The translations under genes were made by a program, and so were the position numbers. From Actinomadura luzonensis (GTDB lineage: Bacteria > Actinomycetota > Actinomycetes > Streptosporangiales > Streptosporangiaceae), in assembly GCF_022664455.2 (NCBI RefSeq), contig NZ_JAKRKC020000002.1:2170001-2234000 (forward strand): DNA of 64,000 bases, in the 5' to 3' direction. The notes beneath the pieces are model-generated. The model was not told the DNA's origin, did no database searches, and saw nothing but the letters and a program-made list of their open reading frames with translations. Positions 43,479 through 51,341 of this stretch are shown one piece after another (position 1 is the stretch's first letter; each line of letters opens with the position of its first letter).

Positions 43479-44114
43479 ATGCACAGCTTCAACGATGACG
43501 GCTCACCAGGACGGGCGGGCTACCGGCGGTCGGCGGGCTCGCCGCGGGGCGAGGCCAGGCGGCGCGAACTGCTCGAGCGCGTCACCGACGACCTCGCGGC
43601 GAACGGGCTCGTGGACTTCTCGCTGCGGCGTGCCGCACGGGCCGCGGGCGCCACGCACAAGGTGCTGCTCTACCACTTCGACGGCGTCGACGACCTGCTC
43701 AAACAGGCCATCTCCCAGCTGCGCGAGAAGCGCACCGGCAACGCGCTGGCGGCGGCCGCGGAGCCCACCGGCCCGGGACTGGCCGCCCGGGTGCGCGCCA
43801 TGTGGCCGATGCTCAGCGGCGACGATCCGGGCCTGTCGGTGCTCGACCAGGCCATCGGCCTGGCCATGTACGACCCTGAGCGCTACGGCTGGCTCGGCCG
43901 GGAGGCGTCGCGGCTCTACCTTCCCTCCCTGATGTCGCTGTGCCCGGCGGACTGGGCCGACCGGCGCAAGCACGAGGTCGCCGAGATGATCCTCGCGGCG
44001 CTGCGCGGCTTTCTGGTGGAGTGGCGGACCAGCAGGGACACGGAAGGGATCGCCGCGGGCTTCGAGGCGCTCGTCAGGGCCCTGGAACGGGAGGAGGCGG
44101 CCGGCACGGCCTGA
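43479..44114 (+). CDS. TetR family transcriptional regulator
   Basis: A 211-residue TetR-type repressor. The N-terminal HTH is seen in LLERVTDDLAANGLVDFSLR then RAARAAGATHKVLLYHFDGV, followed by a helical ligand domain. It precedes an alpha/beta hydrolase gene in the same direction. A perfect 14-bp palindrome lies between its stop and that gene, the likely operator. GGAAG lies upstream of the ATG at 43479. Confidence 0.88.
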   Translation: MHSFNDDGSPGRAGYRRSAGSPRGEARRRELLERVTDDLAANGLVDFSLRRAARAAGATHKVLLYHFDGVDDLLKQAISQLREKRTGNALAAAAEPTGPGLAARVRAMWPMLSGDDPGLSVLDQAIGLAMYDPERYGWLGREASRLYLPSLMSLCPADWADRRKHEVAEMILAALRGFLVEWRTSRDTEGIAAGFEALVRALEREEAAGTA

Positions 44115-44135
44115 CGGGCCCGATGGACAGCCTGC

Positions 44136-44149
44136 GAACCACGTGGTTC
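44136..44149. promoter_or_regulatory. Palindromic operator GAACCACGTGGTTC
   Basis: Perfect 14-bp palindrome, 22 bp after the TetR stop and 9 bp before the hydrolase ATG at 44159. Its CCACGTGG core also occurs in the divergent operator at 8628-8637. Confidence 0.6.
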
Positions 44150-44158
44150 ACTTACTGC

Positions 44159-45094
44159 ATGGAACCAGAAGCTTCGGACGTCTGCGTGCCCACGACCGCG
44201 GAACGCGAACAGGTTCACTTCGCCAGCGGCGCCACCCGGTGCGCCGCCTGGCACTACCCGGGCACCAACGGCGCCTGCGTGATCATGGCCGGTGGCTTCG
44301 CGGTGCCCAAGGAGCCGGCCACCGACCTGTTCGCCAAGCGCTTCAACGACGCCGGTTTCAGCGTCCTCGCCTTCGACTACCGCGGCCTCGGCCAGAGCGG
44401 CGGCCGGCCGCGCCTGGTCCTGCCCGTCAGGAAGCAGCTCGCCGACTGGCAGGCCGCGATCGGGTTCGCCGCGACCCTGCCGGAGGCCGACCCCGCCAGG
44501 CTCGCGCTGTGGGGCTTCTCCGCCTCCGGCGGCCACGTCCTCCGCGTCGCGGCACGCGACCCCAGGGTCGCGGCGGTGATCGCCCAGACCCCGAACGTCG
44601 GAGGCCCGGCCGCCACCCGCAGCGTCACGGCACACCAGAAGCCGCTCGCCATGCTGCGCCTCACCGGCAAGGGCCTCGCCGACGCCCTCGGCGGGCTCGC
44701 CGGCCGCGCCCCCCTCCTGGTGCCGCTCGCCGGCGAGCCGGGCAGCGTGGCGATGCTGACCACGCCGGACGCCGGCGACGGCCCCGCCGCGCTCGACCCG
44801 GACCACCGGCACCCGCACTGGCAGCAGCAGGCCGCCGCCCGCTCCGCGCTCCGCCTCGCGTTCTACCAGCCGGGCCGCGACACCGCCCGCGTACGGTGCC
44901 CGCTGCTCGTCCTCACCTGCGACCAGGACCAGACCGCCCCGCCCGGCCCCGCCGTCCGCGCCGCGCGCCGAGCGCCCCGCGCGGAGCTGGTTCACCTGCC
45001 CGGCCGGCACTACGCGCCGTTCATGGAGATGCACGAGCAGGCCGTCGACGCCGAGCTGTCCTTCCTGCGCCGGCACCTGCTCGATCACACCTGA
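44159..45094 (+). CDS. Alpha/beta hydrolase
   Basis: A 311-residue cytosolic alpha/beta-hydrolase. VIMAGGFAVPKEPATDLFA begins the core, FDYRGLGQSGG is the oxyanion-side strand, GFSASGGHVLRVA carries the nucleophilic Ser, LLVLTCDQDQTAPP gives the Asp and LPGRHYAPF the His. Substrate unknown; the architecture resembles short-chain esterase/acyltransferase-like hydrolases. The upstream TetR gene and the palindrome suggest small-molecule induction. The ATG at 44159 avoids overlapping the palindrome; an ATG at 44123 is an alternative. Confidence 0.82.
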   Translation: MEPEASDVCVPTTAEREQVHFASGATRCAAWHYPGTNGACVIMAGGFAVPKEPATDLFAKRFNDAGFSVLAFDYRGLGQSGGRPRLVLPVRKQLADWQAAIGFAATLPEADPARLALWGFSASGGHVLRVAARDPRVAAVIAQTPNVGGPAATRSVTAHQKPLAMLRLTGKGLADALGGLAGRAPLLVPLAGEPGSVAMLTTPDAGDGPAALDPDHRHPHWQQQAAARSALRLAFYQPGRDTARVRCPLLVLTCDQDQTAPPGPAVRAARRAPRAELVHLPGRHYAPFMEMHEQAVDAELSFLRRHLLDHT

Positions 45095-45112
45095 GCAGGG
45101 TTCCCGGGCACC

Positions 45113-45152
45113 ACTTGGCCAGGTGCCTGCTGATCACCAGCCGCTGGATCTG
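45113..45152 (-). repeat. Left direct repeat: displaced acyl-CoA dehydrogenase 3' end
   Basis: 40 bp identical to 46193-46232. On the minus strand it reads QIQRLVISRHLAK but continues into WCPGTLL instead of a stop, so it is a fragment, not a gene. Confidence 0.85.
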
Positions 45153-45340
45153 GTTGGTGCCCTCGAAGCTCTGCAGCTCCGTGAGGGCTACACCCGCACC
45201 CATGACTGGCAGGCGCACAAACGCTGGTACGTCGTTCTCCACATCTCCGACGCCGTCATCATCGTGACCCTGCCCCTCTCCTCTGGTGTTGGGCAACAGC
45301 CCTGTTTGAAGGGGCCACTTGATCCTGCAATCTTGGTTGA

Positions 45341-45496
45341 GGAACCGAAGGCGGCAGCCACACGAAGTGGCATGCCGGCTCGGAGGCGATGCCCGTGCCT
45401 CGCCACTCGGAGGTCAACGAGCGCACGGCGAAAGGAATTTTGGAGAACTGGGAGAGCATCCTTGCTGAGGTTGCGAAGGAGCAGGAGGAGCAATGA
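45341..45496 (+). pseudogene. HicA toxin remnant, N-terminus lost
   Basis: A 51-residue open frame after an in-frame TGA (45338-45340) encodes the C-terminal two thirds of a HicA mRNA interferase: EGGSHTKWHAG, with the catalytic-type His, then PVPRHSEVNERTAKGIL. The normal N-terminal helix and first strand are absent; two in-frame stops lie just upstream. The stop overlaps the start of the HicB-like gene (ATGA), the usual hicA-hicB coupling. Without its N-terminus the toxin is probably inactive, unless the ATG at 45389 yields a stable fragment. Confidence 0.6.
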
Positions 45497-46119
45497 GCAA
45501 GCGCGACACTTACACCATCACCGCCAGCAAGAGTGATGATTGGTGGGCTTTGACAGTCTCCGGACCCGGCCTCAAGCGCAGCTACCACACCCAGGTGAAG
45601 CGCTTGGAGCAAGCCGAGGAGATGGCGCGTGACCTGGTGGCCACCATGCTGGATGTGGACGTCCTCGAGATCAACGCCGACTTCGACTTGACCGTGGCTG
45701 ACGATGAAGTGGCGACCGAGCTGGAGGCCACGCTGGTTACCCGCCTCGCGGCGACCCTGGTCAAGCAGAAGGCTGCCGAAGCGACGCAAGCAACGGTGGC
45801 TGATCTGGCGCGAAGAGGTTACGTTCACCGCGACATCGGTTACCTGCTGGGTATGTCACACCAGGCAGTCGGGAAATTGCTGAACGAGGCGGAGAAGGGG
45901 ACGGCCGCTTCTGCGGACGATGCCGGCACACGTTCTGCGGCGCTTCCCCTCAAGGAAATGCTCGATCAGCTTCTCATGACGCGCGACACGGAAGCGCTGT
46001 TCAGGTCTTACCTGCTCGAAGTGGCCGCAGGCGATTCGACGGACCGCAAGCTGAACAGGCTGAGAGCACTGGGTGAGCAACTGCGGCACGGCAAACGGCG
46101 GCGGCTGACAGACGCCTGA
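45493..46119 (+). CDS. HicB-like antitoxin with helix-turn-helix
   Basis: A 208-residue protein. The N-terminal HicB-type RNase-H-like fold (YTITASKSDDWWALTVSG then EQAEEMARDLVATMLDV) is followed by an HTH-like segment ARRGYVHRDIGYLLGMSHQA and a longer than usual helical C-terminus. In HicAB systems this protein neutralises HicA and represses the operon. GC and codon use are visibly lower than in neighbours, indicating transfer. AGGAGGAG lies before the ATG, which overlaps the HicA stop. It is now an antitoxin without an intact local toxin. Confidence 0.72.
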   Translation: MSKRDTYTITASKSDDWWALTVSGPGLKRSYHTQVKRLEQAEEMARDLVATMLDVDVLEINADFDLTVADDEVATELEATLVTRLAATLVKQKAAEATQATVADLARRGYVHRDIGYLLGMSHQAVGKLLNEAEKGTAASADDAGTRSAALPLKEMLDQLLMTRDTEALFRSYLLEVAAGDSTDRKLNRLRALGEQLRHGKRRRLTDA

Positions 46120-46190
46120 TCGCGGCGGCCACCCGGGCTCCGGATTCCCCCTCCGCGTTCACGCCCTCATGATGCCCGGCCCCCCAGAGG

Positions 46191-47330
46191 CTACTTGGCC
46201 AGGTGCCTGCTGATCACCAGCCGCTGGATCTGATTCGTCCCCTCGAAGATCTGCATGATCTTGGCCTCGCGCATGTACCGCTCCACCCGGAACTCCCGCG
46301 TGTACCCGTACCCTCCGAGCACCTGCACCGCGTCCGTCGTCACCTTCATCGCCACGTCCGTCGCGACCAGCTTGGCGACGGACGCCTGGCGGCTGTACGG
46401 CAGGCCGGCGTCGCGGCGGCGGGCGGCGTCGAGGTAGGTGGCGCGGGCGCTGTCCACGCCGGCCGCCATGTCCGCCAGCAAGAAGCCCAGCCCCTGGTGG
46501 TCGATGATCTTCTTGCCGAACGTCTGCCGCTCCTTGGCGTACGCCACCGCCTCGTCCAGGGCGGCCTGGGCCAGGCCGGTCGCGCAGGCGGCGATGCCGA
46601 GCCGGCCGGAGTCGAGCGCGCTGAAGGCGATCTGGAGCCCCTGGCCCTCCTCGCCGATCAGCCGGTCGGTCTCCAGGAGCACGCCGTCGTAGTGGGCGGC
46701 GGTCGTCGGGACGGCGTGCAGGCCCATCTTCTCCTCCGGCCGCCCGAACGTCAGGCCCTCGGCCCGGCCCGGCGCGAGGAAGCAGGAGACGCCGCGCGAG
46801 CCCGTCCCCGTGCGGGCGAACAGCGCGTAGAAGTCCGCGATGCCGCCGTGCGTGATCCACGCCTTGTTGCCGGTGACGCGGTAGCCGTCCGCGACCCGCT
46901 CGGCGCGGCACTCCAGCGCCCCGGCGTCCGAGCCGGCCTGCGGCTCCGACAGGCTGTAGCCGCCGATGAGCCGCCCCGCCAGCAGGTCGGGCAGCCAGCG
47001 GGCCCGCTGCTCCGCCGTCCCGTACGCCGCCACCGGGAAGCAGGCCAGCGTGTGCACGCTGGTCGCGACCGCGACGGCCGCCCACCGCATCGCCAGCTCC
47101 TCGACGACCTGGAGATACACCTCGTACGGCTGCCCGCCGCCGCCGTGCTCCTCCGGGTACGGCAGCCCGAGCAGCCCCGCCTCGCCCAGCGTGGCGAACA
47201 GCCCCTCCGGGTAGGTCTCGGCGCGCTCGTGCTCGTCGACCCGGCGGGCGAGCTCCTTGTCGGCGATCTCGCGGGTGAGCTCGATGAGGTCGTAGGCCTC
47301 CGGGGTGGGCAGCAGGCGCTCGACGGTCAC
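46191..47330 (-). CDS. Acyl-CoA dehydrogenase
   Basis: A 379-residue FAD enzyme that oxidises acyl-CoA to enoyl-CoA and passes electrons to ETF. Typical blocks are GLPYPEEHGG, YSLSEPQAGSDAGAL, KAWITHGGIADFYALFAR, GGYGYTREFRVERYMREAKI and FEGTNQIQRLV, whose Glu is the catalytic base. GTG 47330 has an AGGAGGAA site and overlaps the stop of the indolepyruvate oxidoreductase gene (GTGA), so the two form an operon for amino-acid-derived acyl-CoA oxidation. Its 3' end is duplicated 1,080 bp downstream. Confidence 0.95.
   Translation of the reverse strand: MTVERLLPTPEAYDLIELTREIADKELARRVDEHERAETYPEGLFATLGEAGLLGLPYPEEHGGGGQPYEVYLQVVEELAMRWAAVAVATSVHTLACFPVAAYGTAEQRARWLPDLLAGRLIGGYSLSEPQAGSDAGALECRAERVADGYRVTGNKAWITHGGIADFYALFARTGTGSRGVSCFLAPGRAEGLTFGRPEEKMGLHAVPTTAAHYDGVLLETDRLIGEEGQGLQIAFSALDSGRLGIAACATGLAQAALDEAVAYAKERQTFGKKIIDHQGLGFLLADMAAGVDSARATYLDAARRRDAGLPYSRQASVAKLVATDVAMKVTTDAVQVLGGYGYTREFRVERYMREAKIMQIFEGTNQIQRLVISRHLAK
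46193..46232 (-). repeat. Right direct repeat: 3' end of the intact acyl-CoA dehydrogenase gene
   Basis: Identical to 45113-45152; here it forms the true last codons of the dehydrogenase, whose stop lies at 46191-46193. Confidence 0.85.
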
Positions 47331-50300
47331 GCTTCCTCCTGACTCTCGACGGGTGCGGCCAGTCTCGCCAGCGCGGCCGCGGCGCGCTCGCGGAACTCGG
47401 CGACGCGGGCCAGCTTGATGTCCTCGTACCCGCGGATCAGCTCCGGCAGGCCCGCGAGCTCGGCGACGGCGGCGGCGTTGCCGGGGCCGAGCCGGGCGAG
47501 GGCGGCGCGCACCAGCTCGCGGTACTCGCCGACCAGCTCACGCTCGGTCCGCCGCACCTTGGCCAGGCCGAACACGTCGAGCGCCGTCCCGCGCAGCACC
47601 CGGGCCGCGCGCAGCCCCCGGAACAGCACCGGGGCGCTGCGGCGCAGCTCGATCTTGCGCTTCATGCCCATCGCGCGCAGCACCGGCGGGTGCAGCAGCA
47701 CCGACACGACCGCGTCCGGCCCGTGCTCGCGCTCGCGCCTGGCCCGCTCGGCGGGGTCGAGGTGGAGGCGGGCGACCTCGTACTCGTCCTTGTAGGCCAT
47801 GAGCTTGTGCAGGCCGCGGGCGTAGGCGAGGGCGATCGCGGCGCCCGCCTCCTCGCCGGCCCGCTCGGTGGCCTCCTCGCCGACCCGGCGCACGTCCTCG
47901 GCGTACGAGCGGGCGTAGGCGGCGTTCTGGTAGCCGGTCAGGTCGGCGACGCGGACGGCGACCACCTCGTCCAGCTTCTCGGCCGGCTCCTCCGCCTGCG
48001 GCAGCGCGGCCCGGCGCACCGCCTCGGGGTCGGCGACGGCGGCCCGGCCCCAGCGGAAGGCGGCCAGGTTCTGCTCGACGGCGGCCCGGTTGAGGATGAT
48101 CGCCCGCTCGATCGCGGCGGCGGACACCGGCAGCAGCCCCTGCTGGCAGGCGGCGCCGAGCAGCAGCAGGTTGGCCGGCATGTGGTCGCCGAACAGCGCC
48201 TCGGCCAGCTCGTGCGCGTCCAGGCAGAACAGGCTCCTGGTGACCTGCCTGACCCGGTCCACCGCGGCGGCGTGACCCGGCACCGGCAGGCGGCCGGTCA
48301 CCATGGCGGCGGTGGGCACGACGGCCGTGTTGAGCACCGCGGCGGTGCGGTCAGGGGCGGCCACGGCCAGGTTGGCGTCCGAGGCCGCGCCCAGCACGTC
48401 GAAGCCGATCAGCACGTCGGCCAGGCCGTGCGAGGCGCGCACCGAGCCGGCGAGCGGGTGCGGCGCGATGCGCACGTCGCTCACCACCGGCCCGCCCTTC
48501 TGCGCCAGGCCCGTCTGCTCCAGGCCGGCCGCGTGCAGGCCGTCGAGGTGGGCGGCCATCTGCAGGATCTGCGAGACCGTGACCACGCCGGTGCCGCCGA
48601 TGCCGGGCATCCTGACCAGCACCTCGCCGGTCGCCAGGGCCGGCTCGGGCGGGTCCACGGGCGCCGGCGGGACCGGGCGGGCGGCCCTGGTGCCGGGCTC
48701 GACCAGCAGGAACGACGGGCAGTCGCCCTTCAGGCAGCTCAGGTCGGAGTTGCAGGAGGGCTGGTGGATGCGGGTCTTGCGGCCGTACTCGGTCTCCACG
48801 GGCTGCACCGACAGGCACGTCGAGGCCTCGCCGCAGTCGCCGCAACCCTCGCAGACCCGCTCGTTCACGACCACCTTGCGGGTCGGCGCGGGCAGTTTGC
48901 CGCGCTTGCGCAGCCGCCGCTCCTCGGCGGCGCACCGGTCGTCGTGGATGAGCACCGTCACGCCGTCGAGCGCCGCGAGCTCCCGCTCCGCCTCGGCCAG
49001 CTCGTCGCGGTGCCGGACGGCGGCGATCGGCGCCAGCCGTACCCCCTTGTACGTCTCCGGCTCCGGCGTCGTCACCACGATCCGGCGCACGCCCTCCAGC
49101 GCCAGCTCGTGCGTGAGCGCGGGCACGTCCAGGCGGCCCTCGGCGCGCTGTCCGCCGGTCATCGCGACCGCGTCGTTGTAGAGCAGCTTGTACGTCATCG
49201 TCACCCCGGCAGCCACCGCCGCCCGGATCGCGAGCGAGCCGGAGTGGTGGAAGGTGCCGTCGCCGAGGTTCTGGACGAAGTGCCGGTCGTCGGTGAACGG
49301 CGACAGCCCGATCCACTGCGCGCCCTCGCCGCCCATCTGCGTGAGGCCGACCTGCGTGCCGCGGCCGTGCCCGTCCAGGGCGATCATCGCGTGGCAGCCG
49401 ATGCCGACGCCGACCAGCGTGTCGTCGGCGGTGCGGGTGGAGGTGTTGTGGGGGCAGCCCGAGCAGAAGTACGGCGTGCGGGCCGCGACCAGCGGCAGGT
49501 GCCGCCGGGCGAGCGTGGTCCGCTGCCGGGGCCGCACGTCGCCGCCGAGGCAGGTGGCGACCGCCTTGGCCACGTCCTCGGCGGACAGCGTGCCGCGCGC
49601 GGTCAGCAGGTCGCGGCCGGAGACCGCCGGGGGGCTCGCGACGCCGTACAGGGCCTGCTTGACCTGCCCCTCCAGGAACGGCATCTTGTCCTCCACCACC
49701 AGCACCCGCTCCAGGCCGCCGGTCAGCTCGGCCAGGTGCGCGTGGTCCAGCGGGAACGGCATCGCCAGCCGGATCAGCCGCAGCCCCAGCCCGTCGCGGG
49801 CCCGCTCGTCCAGGCCGAGGTCGGCCAGGGCGCGCAGGACCACCGCGTACGTGGTGCCGGAGGCCACGATGCCGAGCCTCGTGCCCTGCGCGCCCGACAT
49901 GACCCGGTTGAGGCCGTGCTCGCGGGCGTAGGCGCGGGCCAGGTCGAGGCGGCGGGTGAGCAGGTCGTGCTCGGCGTCCAGCGCCGCCGCGCCGAGCAGG
50001 AGGGGCGCGGCCTTCGCCGGTACGCGGACCGGCTCCGGCACGCCCGCGCGCAGCGGCCCGAGGTCCACCGTGGCCGAGGCGTCGGCGATGTCCGCGACGA
50101 TCTTCAGCCCCGCCCACAGGCCCGTGGCGCGGGACAACGCCACCGCGTGCAGGCCGAACTCGATGATCTCCGCGACCGAGCCCGGCGCCAGCAGCGGCAG
50201 CGACAGGCTCTGGCACATCGGCTCGCACGAGCTCGGCAGCGTCGAGGACTTGCAGCCGGGGTCGTCGCCGATCCACGCCACGGCGCCGCCGAGCGGAGCG

Positions 50301-50713
50301 GTGCCCGCCGTGTTGGCGTGCCGGAGGGCGTCGGCGGCGCGGTCGAGGCCGGGGTTCTTGCCGTACCAGAAGCCGGTGACGCCCTCGTGGCGGCGGCCCG
50401 GCACCTGGCCGAGCAGCTGGGTGCCGGCCACCGCCGTGGCGGCCAGCTCCTCGTTCAGCCCCGGGCGGAACACCACGCCCTCCTCGTCCAGGAACCGCCG
50501 CGCCCGTCCCATCTCCAGGTCCACGCCCCCCAGCGGCGAGCCCTGGTAACCGGAGACGAACGCCCGCGTGTCCAGCCCGCGCTCCCGGTCCAGCCGCCGC
50601 TGCTCCAGGGTCAGGCGGACCAGGGCCTGCACGCCGGAGATCAGCACTCTGCCGTCCCGTGCCGTGTACTTGTCATCGAGCGACACAGGGGTGGGAGTCA
50701 CGCTCGCGCCCAC
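47327..50713 (-). CDS. Indolepyruvate ferredoxin oxidoreductase family protein (fused alpha/beta)
   Basis: 1,128 residues fusing the alpha-type TPP/iron-sulfur and beta-type halves. YQGSPLGGVDLEMGRA lies at the N-terminus, the TPP-domain blocks CSGCPHNTSTR and GVGIGCHAMIAL in the middle, an Fe-S cluster motif CEGCGDCGEASTC, and a C-terminal gamma-type GIGGTGVVTVSQI domain. It oxidatively decarboxylates aryl or branched 2-oxoacids to acyl-CoA with ferredoxin. GTG 50713 is preceded by AGGAGG. It is divergent from an Lrp/AsnC regulator (161 bp) and coupled to an acyl-CoA dehydrogenase, which together suggest amino-acid catabolism. Confidence 0.93.
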   Translation of the reverse strand: MGASVTPTPVSLDDKYTARDGRVLISGVQALVRLTLEQRRLDRERGLDTRAFVSGYQGSPLGGVDLEMGRARRFLDEEGVVFRPGLNEELAATAVAGTQLLGQVPGRRHEGVTGFWYGKNPGLDRAADALRHANTAGTAPLGGAVAWIGDDPGCKSSTLPSSCEPMCQSLSLPLLAPGSVAEIIEFGLHAVALSRATGLWAGLKIVADIADASATVDLGPLRAGVPEPVRVPAKAAPLLLGAAALDAEHDLLTRRLDLARAYAREHGLNRVMSGAQGTRLGIVASGTTYAVVLRALADLGLDERARDGLGLRLIRLAMPFPLDHAHLAELTGGLERVLVVEDKMPFLEGQVKQALYGVASPPAVSGRDLLTARGTLSAEDVAKAVATCLGGDVRPRQRTTLARRHLPLVAARTPYFCSGCPHNTSTRTADDTLVGVGIGCHAMIALDGHGRGTQVGLTQMGGEGAQWIGLSPFTDDRHFVQNLGDGTFHHSGSLAIRAAVAAGVTMTYKLLYNDAVAMTGGQRAEGRLDVPALTHELALEGVRRIVVTTPEPETYKGVRLAPIAAVRHRDELAEAERELAALDGVTVLIHDDRCAAEERRLRKRGKLPAPTRKVVVNERVCEGCGDCGEASTCLSVQPVETEYGRKTRIHQPSCNSDLSCLKGDCPSFLLVEPGTRAARPVPPAPVDPPEPALATGEVLVRMPGIGGTGVVTVSQILQMAAHLDGLHAAGLEQTGLAQKGGPVVSDVRIAPHPLAGSVRASHGLADVLIGFDVLGAASDANLAVAAPDRTAAVLNTAVVPTAAMVTGRLPVPGHAAAVDRVRQVTRSLFCLDAHELAEALFGDHMPANLLLLGAACQQGLLPVSAAAIERAIILNRAAVEQNLAAFRWGRAAVADPEAVRRAALPQAEEPAEKLDEVVAVRVADLTGYQNAAYARSYAEDVRRVGEEATERAGEEAGAAIALAYARGLHKLMAYKDEYEVARLHLDPAERARREREHGPDAVVSVLLHPPVLRAMGMKRKIELRRSAPVLFRGLRAARVLRGTALDVFGLAKVRRTERELVGEYRELVRAALARLGPGNAAAVAELAGLPELIRGYEDIKLARVAEFRERAAAALARLAAPVESQEEA

Positions 50714-50874
50714 GCGTACCTCCTGGCTTCGTCCGTTGTGAGTCCCAGCACAGCAATGCGGGCTGGTATGCGCAAGTATTAGATGAGAAGGTGCGCCGAA
50801 GACGCAAACAATATGAGGGGCCCAGCCCTGACGGCCGGTCTTCTTTGCGTCCACGCTGGGGAGAGGTGGTACGC

Positions 50875-51336
50875 GTGCCCGACATCGACGACATCGACCA
50901 CCACGTGCTGCGGCTGCTGCGCGAGGACGGACGCAGGACGTTCTCCGAGATGGCCGAGCTGGTCGGCCTGTCGGTGGCCGCCGTCAAGCGGCGCGTCGAC
51001 CGGCTGCGCGACCTCGGCGTCATCAAGGGCTTCACCGTGCAGATCGACTACGCCAAGCTCGGATGGGGCATCGAGGCGTTCACCGAGCTGCGCTACCCGG
51101 GGACGACGCCGGTCAGCGAGATCGTCCGCACCGCGACCGAGGTGCCCGAGGTGCAGGCGGTCTTCACCATCGCCGGCGATCCCGACGCGCTGATCCACGT
51201 ACGGGTGCGCGACCTCGGCCACCTCCAGCAGGTCATCGACCGGCTGCGGCGGGCGGGGGACGTCACGGGCACCAAGACGCTGCTGGTCCTCGGCTCGTGG
51301 ACGCGCGAGTCGCTGGCGCCGCCGCGTACCCGGTGA
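50875..51336 (+). CDS. Lrp/AsnC family transcriptional regulator
   Basis: A 153-residue feast/famine regulator. The N-terminal HTH (LRLLREDGRRTFSEMAELVG then LSVAAVKRRVDRLRDLGVI) is followed by a RAM-type amino-acid-binding domain (VQAVFTIAGDPDALIHVRV). It is divergent from the indolepyruvate oxidoreductase operon and probably controls it in response to an amino acid. GTG 50875 gives the family length and sits after GGGGAGAGG. The frame stays open further upstream but that part is not Lrp-like. Confidence 0.9.
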   Translation: MPDIDDIDHHVLRLLREDGRRTFSEMAELVGLSVAAVKRRVDRLRDLGVIKGFTVQIDYAKLGWGIEAFTELRYPGTTPVSEIVRTATEVPEVQAVFTIAGDPDALIHVRVRDLGHLQQVIDRLRRAGDVTGTKTLLVLGSWTRESLAPPRTR

Positions 51337-51341
51337 CCCCG

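Larger units (their letters stand above)
45113..46232. mobile_element. 1.08-kb HicAB islet between 40-bp direct repeats
   Basis: The last 40 bp of the acyl-CoA dehydrogenase gene (46193-46232) occur again, identically, at 45113-45152 in the same orientation, 1,080 bp away. Similarity decays over the next 28 bp (8 differences) yet still encodes QSFEGTNQIQRLVISRHLAK. Between the copies lies lower-GC DNA with a HicA remnant and a HicB-like gene, and no integrase or transposase. This matches a small non-autonomous insertion at the 3' end of a gene, with the copies as attL/attR-like sites. A truncated dehydrogenase paralogue is the alternative. Confidence 0.55.

Noticed and set aside
45123..45536. 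A 137-codon plus-strand frame across the left repeat of the islet
   Set aside because: It begins inside the duplicated dehydrogenase end and runs through the HicA remnant in the wrong frame, ending inside the HicB-like gene.
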